Translations under genes and position numbers: made by a program | Notes under the pieces: model-generated | What the model was told of the DNA's origin: nothing | What the model saw: only the letters and a program-made list of their open reading frames with translations | The model's database searches: none | Source of the DNA: Phlebopus portentosus | Taxonomy: Eukaryota; Basidiomycota; Agaricomycetes; Boletales; Boletinellaceae | DNA: 64,000 nucleotides | Direction of reading: 5' to 3' | Assembly (NCBI GenBank): GCA_037892935.1 | Contig: JAYXKI010000003.1 | Location: 310,001 to 374,000, forward strand | In this document: positions 47,207 through 58,257 of the stretch, piece after piece | Layout: each line of letters opens with the position of its first letter | How positions within the stretch are numbered: position 1 is the stretch's first letter

Positions 47207-49445
47207 TCCTCATCAGGGCGGGAACGTTCAAACATTCGTTAGTTGTGCCCCCCTACTCGTTGGACTATACATCTTCCCATATCGTTTGGTTTTTATGTCC
47301 GTAGACACCTTCTGCTGGTCCGTCAATATCCCTCCGTTTGTCTCCCTCCTATTTGGTACTGCTTCATTGTTCGTCAGAAGTCGGACTCGCAGAAATGTCG
47401 AATACATCGCTGGAGCCTTTTTTTTTTCCTTCGAGGGATATAATGCATATGTTTATTCCGGTTGCTTAATTTTGTCTGGAAACCACCGGCACGTTCCGTA
47501 CCGGCCTGGACTGAGTACGACGTCCGGAATTAGACAGATTTAAGGTTCTCAGGCCGTTCAGGTACGTTCTAGACGGTAAGGCTGACGAAAGAAAGCAATT
47601 ATAAGTAGCTAAGTCAGATGGAGCGATAGCTGCTTTTCAAGGGAGAAAAAGTAAAGAGTGATTCAGCATGAATCCACCTGGGGCAAAACCCTTTTTCCGA
47701 GCCTCAAAAACTTGATCCGGAACTGGAATCCAGCCAATCAGAGGCGAGCTTTCCAATTCTGTTTCCTATTTAAGCGGCTCAGAAACAGAATTCTGCCCGC
47801 TGTGAATCATTAGTGACCGATGCAAGGCTCGACCTTGCAATCTCCTGAGGAACTACATGTTCGTAGTCAGATGAGATACCATTTCTTATCAGATTAGGTA
47901 GCCCGAGCTGATTCATTTTATAGATATATAGTCCCATACATAATAAGCAATGCCAATTGGTTATAATCCCATGGAATGAAGTGCTAGCATAGGTGATTTC
48001 CTCACTGGTATTCATTCATCTTCCCGTTTGGTCAATTTCAAGCTTCGAAGGATGAGGGCAAACTTACATGTAAGTTGCAGGACCAACAACACGTGAATTC
48101 ATCATCGGACAAAGGGACTAGGGCAATTGCCAAGCAGGTTAAGCCGGAGCCTGCCAGGACCTAGGGAGTCACAATACCGTTTTCGCTTGCTTTATTATCG
48201 CACTTTAGTGTCTCTTTTTCCAGCCGCCGCATACCAGGTGTCTGTCGTATGCTAGCAAGGACAGGCAACATGTTCTACCACTTAGTAGGTAAGTTCCGAC
48301 CGACCTTCAATCCAGGGCTGGAAACCCTTTAGCTTGATCAAAAGTGCCATCGGATTTGCGTGCAAATCCAGATCATCTCGAATCATGACCCCATCAGACG
48401 GCGCAGAACGTCGGTCACATATGGTATTTCCTTTTCTGTCTAATAAGAAGTTCATTACTTTTGAACCTTGTTGATCTTGGATCTCTTATGTCTTTCTTTT
48501 GCTTGTTATGCGTTTTACTGACCCTCGGATGTTGAGCTAGTCCCATCTCTTCAATTTGGCTGATGAACATCGAGAGGAGAGGCGAAAGAATGTCTTCAAA
48601 ATACTCGAACTGGGTCTTTTGGGTTATTTTAAATCGCGCGCGTCGAGAGAACTGATTGATACCTCCAGCTGACTGGGGCAAGATCAACGAATTGCGATAT
48701 CCGGATCAGATGGCACACGTGGCTAGTTTGTATTTCCTCTGAAACCAAACCGCTCTTGTATGTCGAACACAGCATACTATCATCCTTGGATCGCACGTAG
48801 CCGTTAGGGTTCAACGAAATACTTCTCCGAGAGCTCCGGTGGTCCGCCGTCGTGTGTCTATATTTTCTCTCACAGACGACAGCCTATCCACGTTATGACT
48901 CCTTCAGCATCAGAACTACCGCCTCTCGCTTTGCCTGACTCTAGTAAATAATCTCAAGTGAGCGTCTCTTACTTCGGTGGCTCCTAAAGTCCGGTATGTG
49001 AGATATTAGACTCGAGCTCAACTGCGTCTGCTTAGAGGCTGATAGATTTGTCCCTTAGCTGTTCGAGAGCCTGGGACAGATGGAGAACTTCAATGGCGCC
49101 GTCACCTTACGGCAGTCGAGTTAACTTCCCCAAAGTCAAAGCTGCTCGAGACTCAGAGGTAATTCGGTGTAAGGGGAGAAAATCGGATTATATGCCGGTC
49201 ATTGAGAACAGGACCGAACGCATATTCGTCGGTGCCAGTCCCTCGTCCGGCCTCTACACTAGTCCGCTATATTCTATACCGTTCTGGGAATTAAGTAAAT
49301 AACTAGGTGCGGTGATTAGATAGGCTTTTCTGCCTTTTAGGCTCTTCCGTCGAAGCGCCCAGCAGCCGCCCGATCACTCGTTACAGAGAAACCGGACGGC
49401 CTCTTTCTAGGTCCGCGAGGGCGAAGAGCAGACCGACGCTTCGAA
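47207..49445. other. Gene-poor region
   Basis: About 2.2 kb without a supported protein gene. Besides the tRNA relic at 47814 it shows short frames only. AT-rich and GC-rich patches alternate; no terminal repeats or transposase frame seen. Confidence 0.45.
47814..47896 (-). pseudogene. tRNA-Arg(ACG) relic with damaged 5' acceptor strand
   Basis: On the minus strand, TCTGACTACGA, a ~12-base intron, TCAGGAGATTGCAAGG TCGAGC CTTGC and 3' acceptor ATCGGTC match the tRNA-Arg(ACG) at 37207. The 5' acceptor should read GGCCGAT but reads TAATCTG, and the D-arm is altered (ATAAGAAATGGTATCTCA). Stem 1 cannot form, so it should not be functional. Confidence 0.75.
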
Positions 49446-50236
49446 TTAACGATTGAGGCCGACGAACATCTTGCCTTGCATCATGACTATAGCAAGGACG
49501 ATGCAATTGAGCAGCTCGGTTGTCAGGCCGTCAGGAAGGATCCTGAGCTCAACACCGTGAGCGTTGTATACAGTGCCTATCGTCTTGTTCAGGTCGTTCG
49601 CCGGATGGATCTGGGAAAGGGGGGGAGGACGGGTCACTTGGTTATTGCATGCGGAGGATGTATGTGAGCTCACGTAAAACGCCTTCTTGTCGTATGTCCA
49701 TGCAAAATCTTCTCCGTTGACTCTCATTATCTTGATTCTGTGATTTATTACCGCAACAAGTCAGTCACGGTGCGTTAGCATGAGAACGGGAGAGCATGTT
49801 CTTACCTTCGTCCGTGTGCATCACCGGTCTCGAGCAGGAACTCGGAGGCGCGGATTGTCCTTCCCCCGCGCTCCATGACGGGCTCTGCACCCGTCCAACT
49901 CACCCTCGCCAGGTGCCCTTGAGGTACAGAGATATACGAGTGCGTGTTGTCAGTCCGGATGCGGTAGCAGGCACGGTGATTGGGCCCCACGAATGCTAGG
50001 TTCGTCTGGTTTCCGTTGCTCATGAAGCGGAAGGTGAAGTGTCTGCCCAGGAGACCTGGCGGCAGGGCTCCTGGCGTCGCGCCTAGCGGCAGAACGCCGT
50101 ACGCCGACTGGGCAGGGATCCAGCTCGACGAACGTGGCGAACTGGGGTCGAACGAGCCGTCATTGGGCCAGGAGTTCTCTGGATCCCATCCCCCTTGGAT
50201 GTAGGGGTTAGTATGGGTCAATGATGGGTTCGACAT
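49446..50236 (-). CDS. DUF6593-like basidiomycete protein
   Basis: Three exons (50236-49806, 49737-49674, 49610-49446) give 219 residues. After a Pro/Ser-rich start (MSNPSLTHTNPYIQGGWD), the domain shows a FTFRFMSNGNQTNLAF strand, ACYRIRTDN, GHLARVSWTG, ASEFLLETG, FAWTYDKKAFY and a helical end CIVLAIVMMQGKMF. This small beta-rich plan matches DUF6593, a family of unknown function expanded in Agaricomycetes. The call rests on remembered pattern, so moderate. The 63-base second intron is free of stops in frame. A TATA box lies 110 bases upstream. Confidence 0.72.
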
Positions 50237-50344
50237 GTTGGATTGCAGAGAGGGGGAAAGAGCAAGCTTGAGAGCGATTGAGAGACCAGTTGAGAATGTT
50301 CGATAGGCAGCTGTCGATGCATCTTCAGGATGTCCATACAGCCA

Positions 50345-50351
50345 TTTTATA
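50345..50351 (-). promoter_or_regulatory. TATA box of the DUF6593-like gene
   Basis: TATAAAA on the minus strand, about 110 bases before the start codon at 50236. Confidence 0.6.
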
Positions 50352-51199
50352 CGCATTCCAACTGTTCTGTTATTTCCATAATTCGGCGGAGAGGGGTATT
50401 GCCAAATAGATTGGTAGAAAGCAACACAGCTGTGTTCTCGGTATGACTGACGAAAAGGAGTAAAACGGCAGAGATCTCCAGACATTACTGCACCCACCGC
50501 ACAGAGAATCTCTGAGCTTCGGACCCAGCGGAGAACAGGGATGTGCCTGATGCGAATGCAGGCGATCGCAATACGGGCGTCTGTTCAGTCCACTTCGTCA
50601 GCCTTCGTAGAAACTAGTCAGTCGCGTAGGAGGTCCGTGCTCGTCGTATCTGAGACTTGCCAGTTATAGGGAATCAAAATTTCCTAAGGAGGGTATTCGG
50701 ATTAGGAACGCGCGTGTATCGATGTCTCGTCTGGACCCACAAAAAATGTAAGCGGTGCAGAATCTTCGATGGATTTCTGGTCTTCAGGCCTGGATATAAC
50801 TCGTGACAGATTCTTCGAGTCATTTGAGTGGAATAGTAAGCTGCAACTATTTATTGCCTTATTTCGGTGATTTCACTTCAGCAGAAAAAGAACCTAGGAA
50901 AATAACTTGGACGCCGCTGTTGTGAAGCTCACTTACGACAGCAGATTAATTGTCGATATATATATTTGACGAACGGTGAACTCACATTTGAAATTTCGTC
51001 GCAATATTTGGCTCTTTGGTGAAAGTCCGCTTTCGCTGAAACCTTGTTCCGAACGTTGATTTGATGTTCTAGGTAAATTCAAAATTACAAATCCAAAGAG
51101 ATACGGAAACCGCATTGAAAGAATCCATTGCGTAGACAAATTCGAAGGAAGCAAATATTCCGGAACTGAGATTTTCGACCGAACTGGGGATATCGGTTA

Positions 51200-52500
51200 A
51201 CATCACAAACAGGAGCATCGTGATCATATTTCTCACCTGTTGCTTGGCAATTGCGGTCCACCAGGTATGGTGGCGTTAGTCAGGTTTGGAAGATCTCGGC
51301 CAAAAGGAGCTTGATAAGAATTATCACTGTGTAGACAATAAAGACGTCCCCGTCCACTATGTACCGATGAATGATGCGCTTCATTCCCGGAGAAAACAAG
51401 CCAAAGAGACTCCAGTTTGGGAGTGTAACAGAGCATAGCAAGGCGTATTGGCTAGACTCTGCCATCGTCGTCAACGGAGAAACCAAGCGAGGCAAGTGAC
51501 AAGCAAGCAAATCCGATCGACGATGGGGTCTGTGGCTGTAACTGTCTTGAAATAGATGGAAACTGTGCCACAATTTCACTATGCGCCGGCTAAGGATTAC
51601 GACAAATGTCAAGACAACTTTTGCGACATGTCCGTTAGTGAGTCCGAGACCAACATCGCCGCATCATAAAACACAAATCCACCGACAACGTTCAATAAAT
51701 TAACTTACGCGTATTGAGGTAAAATCGCGTTAGAACCAGTCCGACTGCGGGAAAATAAAATAATCACACTTACCAAAAGGAACCTACAAAAAGTAAGGAT
51801 GATTCCCCGTTATTTGCCGAATGGGCAGACTACCAATGGTGTGGAGTAATCTAAGGACGTCTGCTGAAGTTCAAGACCAGGATTTCCGATAACCCTGTCG
51901 ACAAGCGCTTGCCCAACCTACCACGGCGTCAAGGAACGGTGGTTGGTTTGGATTAAGATGGTGAAACGGTGAGTATTAGAGTCAACGACGCTTAGCACGG
52001 TCAGATAATACCGGAGAATTTGACGTAATGTCCTCGGTAAGGCGTGGAAGGCCCATGGCAATTAACCAAAGGCAGGATTGGGATAAAAATTCTCTCCGGA
52101 AAGCCCGAGTGATTAAACACGAGAGCCTCCTGTGACCTCTACAAAGCAAAGGAAGAGAGTACCATTGCAATGTATAGACCATCATGCTTATGCAAGAAGC
52201 ATAAGTATCTGAAGATTGTAGCAATTGGGCGAGACATGTTTGCAGTGACTTCTCAGAATGAGAATGACGGCGAGTCCTCCGTTCTCCTCAGGATCGCGGG
52301 GAGTCCGAGGTGCTGGCAGCTCTGAGACACGGGTTTCATCCATAACAGCGTTAGAAATCTCAGGAAAGTCATAATTTGGGAAATTCGGGGATATGTGAAT
52401 ACGCCATGGGCGTCTACTTAAAAGTCTGAAGGCAGACATTACATCATGTTCAGAGAGAGGTGCAGGGACGAAGAAGATGCAGAAAAAGCACATTCTACTA
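51200..52500 (-). pseudogene. Debris of a membrane-protein-like gene
   Basis: Minus-strand pieces at 52490-52190 (HISPNFPNYDFPEISN, then a Pro/Arg/Glu-rich tail) and 51612-51280 (TFVVILSRRIVKLW and HRYIVDGDVFIVYTVIILIKLLL) look like parts of an agaricomycete multi-pass membrane protein. They do not join in order, and frames shift. I read them as remains of one or two genes and assign no family firmly. Confidence 0.3.
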
Positions 52501-53050
52501 TTTCTGTTATTCCCTCTAGACCATCTTGATGTGCGAGATTATATCAGACCATTACATGGCGGTTTGTCGGCCATTCCGGAGAGGTGGACAGTGTTTGCTG
52601 CAGATTCAAGATAGTTCAAGCTAAACGGACTTTTGAATTTCGAGATTGATCGCAGCAGGAGTACTAGTATTGGCGCCTCAGATAACGCGTGGAGATGAAA
52701 CAGAGCTACACCCATGAATCAGTCGTGAGAGACGCTCAGGTGCGATGAGTCGAAGACAAATCAGTACAGAGTCAGAGCAAAAAAAACGCGTCGCGTGTAT
52801 GGTGCGGTGCGATTGGGAATACACGTGACCTCAGGCTGAGAAATGGCGAATGCCGGTGCTGAGTCATCGCAATAACTTATCACCACGACCATCATCGATC
52901 GCGATCATCGTTGCCGAGGGCAGGAGGGTCGGACGAGCAAAGAAGAACGAGGAACGAGGACGAGTGGAAGAGACGAGCGAGGACCCGAGTCGAATCCAAC
53001 GTAGTTGATTGGGCAGAAGAAAGGAGCAAAGGAAAGGAATATAAAATAAA

Positions 53051-53809
53051 ATGTCTTACCCTGCTTCGCGGAAGAATTGCTACAAGTGTGGAAATCGTGA
53101 GTCGACCAGCCCAGTTATGAGTACCATACCAGTCCGTCCTGACCTTTCCTATTCTAGTCGGGCACATTGCAGAGACCTGCACCTCTGAGGAGCGTCTCTG
53201 TTACAACTGTCGTCAGCCCGGTCACGAGGCTTCGGCCTGCCCGGAAGAGCGGACGGTTGAGAAGAAGCAATGCTACTATTGCAGAGGCATCGGCCATATT
53301 CAGGCTGACTGCCCTACATTGAGGGTCCAGGGAAACAGCCAGAAGTGCTATGTATGTACACACAATCAATTTTTTGAAAGTTATTTGCTGCTGCTTATAT
53401 GCGATCTTTATCGTAGACTTGTGGTCGTCCAGGTCATGTCGCCCGTGTTTGCACTGTCGGCGCGGGCATGATGGGAGCCCGTGCGTCTGCCTCTGGTCGT
53501 GCCCTGAACACATCAACCATCCCTCCCATCAAATGTTTCCGTTGCGGAGGTCCGAACCATATTTCCAAGTACGTCAATAACAAATTTAATCCAAATTTCG
53601 TTTGGCGGCCTAACGTCGGTGATAGGGACTGCCTTGCTCCGCCCAACGCCGTACCCAACGCGGGCCCCGACAAGCGTAAATGCTATAAATGTCAAGGGAC
53701 TGGCCATGTGCGTTCTGACCCTGGTTTTGCTATTTGTGGTTTCTAATTACTGAGGGACATTCTATAGCTTGCGAGGCAGTGCACCGAAAATACAGAGGTC
53801 GCCGTGTAA
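53051..53809 (+). CDS. CCHC zinc-knuckle protein, GIS2/CNBP type
   Basis: Five exons (53051-53096, 53158-53351, 53417-53568, 53626-53707, 53768-53809) give 171 residues. Six zinc knuckles C-x2-C-x4-H-x4-C follow each other: CYKCGNLGHIAETC (split by intron 1), CYNCRQPGHEASAC, CYYCRGIGHIQADC, CYTCGRPGHVARVC, CFRCGGPNHISKDC and CYKCQGTGHLARQC. A short Met/Ala/Ser-rich linker lies between the fourth and fifth. Gis2, Byr3 and CNBP bind single-stranded nucleic acid and mRNAs and act in translation. Each intron but one cuts a knuckle, so all splice calls are checked by the motif. Confidence 0.95.
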
Positions 53810-54178
53810 AGTCGCCACTCTTACTCGCGCAAATTGCGTGGATGGAATGCAGACCTCACTACTCATTAAAACTTCCTGCTGTATTCGAGTTGATTCACTT
53901 ATGGCTTGCTAAATTTTTGCTCGAGTTCGTCTGTATGAGATATGCCGATTGCTTGATTTAATATCATTTATTTCCACTCTTCGTGTGAGAAAGTTGCGTC
54001 GGTGTACGATATGCCAAGCAAATGCATGTTGAGCTCTAAATGGGATGTTCACGGAACTCGACCAGTCAGTTGAGCTTCCGATGATCGGATCATTGTTCCG
54101 ATGAAATACTAGTACATTATTAGCCGTTCGTTTGACATCTACCGAGAATCTAAATGACAATACTTTGTATACATGAGA

Positions 54179-55513
54179 CTACTCGTCATGCACGTAAATT
54201 AACGTCGCTGCAGCCTTCCTCGCACGGTTCATAAAAGCTAAGCCTTCACGATCCTCGGGTATCTCCTCTACAAGGATAACATCTGCTCCATTCTTCTCGA
54301 CCGTCAGAAGACCATCGAAAAGACGGGCAGCACTCGTTGCAGGGTCTGTGCGAGAACCGAGCGGGAAGTGGTCAATCATGAATTGCTCTGAGGGCCTTCG
54401 AGGATGGTTGAGAAGGGGCGAATCGGATGTGGCGAGAAGACCGATCTTAAGAGGCCCAGCACTGTGTTCTTTTGGGTGAGCTTTGATGATGGAGGCTATT
54501 GCATCGTAGAACGTAAGAAAGGGATGCGAGTTCGTCGGTTTCGAAGTAGTCATAAGTAGTACCACCGGTATCGAGGGCGAATAATGTCTGTATTTCATTC
54601 CAGGTGTAGTCGGAGCATTCTCCAACTTCTTGTCTTCGTAATCTCGTCGATATACCAGAACTTTTGGTCTCTTCTCCTCAGGTAAATCCAGACTTCGCGC
54701 AACTCGCTCCAAATCTTCGACAGTCACCCCTCCGGGTCTCAACACGCGTAAATTCCCGTCATCCCCAAGACCGTCAACAACGGTGCTTTCAACACCAACC
54801 GGACAAGGCCCACCATCAAGAATCAATCGTAAGCGGCCTGCACGACCAAGGTCGTCTAATACGTGTTCGGCACGAGTGGCACTCGGCTTGCCGGAGACGT
54901 TAGCACTTGGTGCAGCGAGCGGTACACCCGAGAACGCTATCAAAGCGCGTGCAACTGGATGGGATGGCATGCGCACCGCCACGCTCGGATGCCCCGCCGT
55001 CACGGCACTTGGTATAATATTCGAGTCCGCAGGAAATAGTAGCGTCAATGGTCCCGGCCAGAACGCTTTGATCAATGCTTCGTAAATCGGCGAGAGAGCA
55101 TAGGAACTTGGGAGGAGCCGGCGGAGCATGGGAAATGAGGATACGTGCACGATGAGCGGGTTATCCTGCGGTCTGCCCTTTGCAGAAAAGATGCGCGATA
55201 CTGCCGTCGAAGAAAGTGCATTCGCACCAAGTCCGTAGACTGTCTCTGTTGGAAAAGCAACTACATCTTCGAGCTGCACGAGGCGTTGCGCCGCTATCTT
55301 GAGAGCGTCGAGCGTCCGTGTCGACGAGACCTCAGGTAGTCCAGAAGATTCCAAAGTAGATGGGAAGGAGATAGATGAGAGGTCGCATTGTAGGACCTGA
55401 ACACTCGATTTAGATGCCATGGTGGGTTTCTTTAGAAATACAGTTGAGTTTCGGGGAGTAAGTCTAGAAAAGATATATGAAAATCGAGGCAGAGACTTGA
55501 ATAGCGTGTTCAT
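54179..55513 (-). CDS. SUA5: Threonylcarbamoyl-AMP synthase (Sua5/YrdC)
   Basis: A single exon of about 444 residues from the Met at 55513. The YrdC domain shows VVAFPTETVYGLGANA, IFSAKGRPQDNPLIVH, FWPGPLTLL, VAVRMPSHPVARALIA, PLAAPSANVSGKPS and CPVGVESTVVDG; a Sua5 C-terminal domain follows (PGMKYRHYSP). It makes threonylcarbamoyl-AMP for the universal t6A37 modification of ANN-decoding tRNAs. The first 28 residues are basic and hydroxylated (LFKSLPRF, RLTPRNS), like a mitochondrial presequence; a second Met at 55420 (MASKSSVQVLQCDLS) would give a form without it. DBP8 starts divergently 249 bases away. Confidence 0.95.
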   Translation of the reverse strand: MNTLFKSLPRFSYIFSRLTPRNSTVFLKKPTMASKSSVQVLQCDLSSISFPSTLESSGLPEVSSTRTLDALKIAAQRLVQLEDVVAFPTETVYGLGANALSSTAVSRIFSAKGRPQDNPLIVHVSSFPMLRRLLPSSYALSPIYEALIKAFWPGPLTLLFPADSNIIPSAVTAGHPSVAVRMPSHPVARALIAFSGVPLAAPSANVSGKPSATRAEHVLDDLGRAGRLRLILDGGPCPVGVESTVVDGLGDDGNLRVLRPGGVTVEDLERVARSLDLPEEKRPKVLVYRRDYEDKKLENAPTTPGMKYRHYSPSIPVVLLMTTSKPTNSHPFLTFYDAIASIIKAHPKEHSAGPLKIGLLATSDSPLLNHPRRPSEQFMIDHFPLGSRTDPATSAARLFDGLLTVEKNGADVILVEEIPEDREGLAFMNRARKAAATLIYVHDE

Positions 55514-55762
55514 CCAATAGGCATGATAAGCATTTGTCAAGGATCTTGAGGCCTAATAGTGGTTAAGAGTGATGAAAGGTCAAAGTAATACTCCACGCAT
55601 GATGGTGAAGAACAACGACTCGCTGAATGGCGAAGTCATGATCAGGTCAGAAAATCTCGCTGATCACGTCGATCGCCATAACTGGAGATCGTCTAATCCT
55701 AATCAACAAATTTAACATCGATACCTCACTTTTCCATTCATTGCCGTCCGTCCTATTACAAT

Positions 55763-58257
55763 ATGGCAAAGAACGACCTACGAGACCTAGATGACCTCAG
55801 CGCAGATGACCTCTTACGGCGTCTAGAAAGCTCGGAGCCTCAGCGCAAGAAGCGCAGATTACAAATCGAAGAAGAACCAGGTGCGGAGGACGGTTCATTT
55901 ACTGGGTTTGGTGAGGATGGGGAGGACGTTCAAGCTGATTCTGGAGAATCGGACGGCTCTTTAGAAGGATCCGATACTTCCAATGAGGTAGAGTCCACAG
56001 ATAGTGCAGAAATTCGGATTGATGGGTCGTTGAGCGAGGGCGAACAAGTTGAAGAGCGAGATGATAAACCAGGTATACCATCCCGAGCCAGCAATGAACA
56101 AGTGCCTCGAACTTTTCTACCTAGAGACTCGCGAGCTCTAGGTGGACACAAGGCACTAGATTCTTCGACAACCAAATCTGTATCCTCCTTTGCCGAACTC
56201 GGAGCGTCTAAGGCACTTGTGGCATCTCTAGCGAGCATGTCCATTCGTACGCCGACAGAAGTTCAAGTGGCTTGCATTCCACATTTATTAGCTGGTATGC
56301 ACTTCTCCTTTCGATTTGAATCTGGCAAGAGTTCTCATTCGTTGTCTCGAATCTATGAAGGCAAGGATTGTGTCGGAAATGCAAAGACAGGCTCGGGAAA
56401 GACCATCGCCTTTGCGCTTCCAATTTTACAAAAACTGTCTGTTGATCCTTATGGAATATACGCTTTTGTGCTCACGCCAACACGGTATGCCTCGCCTTGC
56501 TTTATCTTTGTCCTTTGACTTATGGTGCTCCAGAGAACTTGCGTTTCAAATTTCAGAACAATTTGTCGTCTTGGGAGCGCCGTTTAACATCCAAACGGCC
56601 GTTATAGTCGGCGGAATGGACATGATCGCCCAAGCCATCGAACTGAATAACCGGCCGCATGTCGTTGTTGCGACTCCTGGGCGCATTGTTGACCATCTCA
56701 AGAGCTCAAGTGGCGAATGGGATTTATCTCGAGTCAAGTTCCTTGTATGTCCTTTCCATGAGGCCTTCCACACTGATTTTTTAGAATCTGACTACGATGC
56801 CCTATATTATAGGTGCTTGATGAAGCAGATCGATTACTTACACCTAGTTTTGCGTCTGAACTAGCGTATCTATTAAACGTGCTCCCGAAAGAACGCCAGA
56901 CATGCCTTTTCACTGCTACGATGACCGAATCGATCGAGGAGCTAATTGCTGCGCCTCCACGTCCAGGTAAACAGAAACCGTTTGTCCATAGGATGACCGC
57001 GCCGTGAGTTAACTACAACCCTTTCCTCATGCAATTGAACTCATAACCACGGGAAATGCATTGCAGAGTAGAGACCGTCGAAACACTTGAGCAATTCTAC
57101 CTTCTCGTCCCCTCACATGTGCGAGAGCCGTATTTATTCTATCTCTTATGCAATCCTCCGGAAAGCATCATCCACCTTCGGCGTGCACCTCCAGAACAAG
57201 TCAAATCATCCAAAAAGGCGAGAACAAAGTCGTCCAAGGTTCGCAAGGCTAGTACAGATGACCAGGACGTGCTTGAGCAACCTCCACCGACAATGATCTT
57301 TTGCGCACGAGCGCGAACGGCCGCCTATCTCGCAACGCTACTTCAGACTCTCGGTATACGGAGTACCGCTCTTCACTCGCGCCTCACACAACGAGCTCGT
57401 CTCAATGCATTGGGATTATTCCGCGCACGTGTTGTGCCGGTGCTCATTTGTACAGATGTTGGTGCCCGTGGTCTAGACGTGGACGATGTTGCTCTGGTTG
57501 TGAACTGGGATATGCCCCAGGAGCCCGAGGAGTACACGCACAGGGTCGGACGTACGGCTCGGCGCGGGCGGACCGGTCTTGCTGTGAGCTTCGTCACAGA
57601 GCGTGACGAGGACCGAGTGATTAGAGTTGAGGGACGAATTAGTAAGCCCTCTAAATATAGACACCAAATGCGATTTCAACTCATCCTTTTCTTTCTGTTC
57701 GGAAACGATAGAAACTAAACTGAAGGAGATGACGCTACCAGAGGAAAGGGTGCTTGAGAAACTGAACACCGTCGCCACGGCTAAGCGGCTAGCCAACATG
57801 GTGCGTTTCCCGTTCTCCACTTGCACTCTGCTAGTTACAACGATCTCCACAACCCCACATCTGAGCACACGTTGGTTGGAGAATCAGTTGCGGAATTGCC
57901 TCACTGCGCTGACAGTGGTTCTCCCGCGAAGCGTTCTGCGAAGCGTCCAGAACCGGGACCAATTTTACCTCCGTTATTTCCCATATAAAACACACACTTC
58001 AAATTGAGTCCCGTGCTCCTCGTCACCGGCAAATGCCGTCTGCTTCGTCATCCATCCGATCCTTTTTTGTCTATCATAATTCCATCAAGAAATGTTGACC
58101 TGCTGACCTTGTTGCTCCACACCACTTAACCCGCGCCCGCACAAACTTATACAATTTATCCTTCTTTCAGGAACTACACGATTCAGAGTTCGGGAAGAGA
58201 GAGGAGATTCGCAAGATGAAGCACGCAAGACTGCGCGTGGGTGTCCTCAAGGCCTAA
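55763..58257 (+). CDS. DBP8: DEAD-box RNA helicase DBP8/DDX49
   Basis: Seven exons (55763-56294, 56361-56484, 56534-56744, 56813-57003, 57067-57641, 57712-57800, 58171-58257) give 602 residues. After an acidic N-terminus come the Q motif (SIRTPTEVQ), [33 protein letters not shown], then [18 protein letters not shown] and [11 protein letters not shown]. The end, [23 protein letters not shown], is typical of Dbp8 orthologues, ATP-dependent helicases for 18S rRNA maturation. Motif III reads TAT rather than SAT. A Lys/Ser-rich insert of about 25 residues lies between the two RecA lobes. The last intron is long (370 bases) for this genome. Confidence 0.94.
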
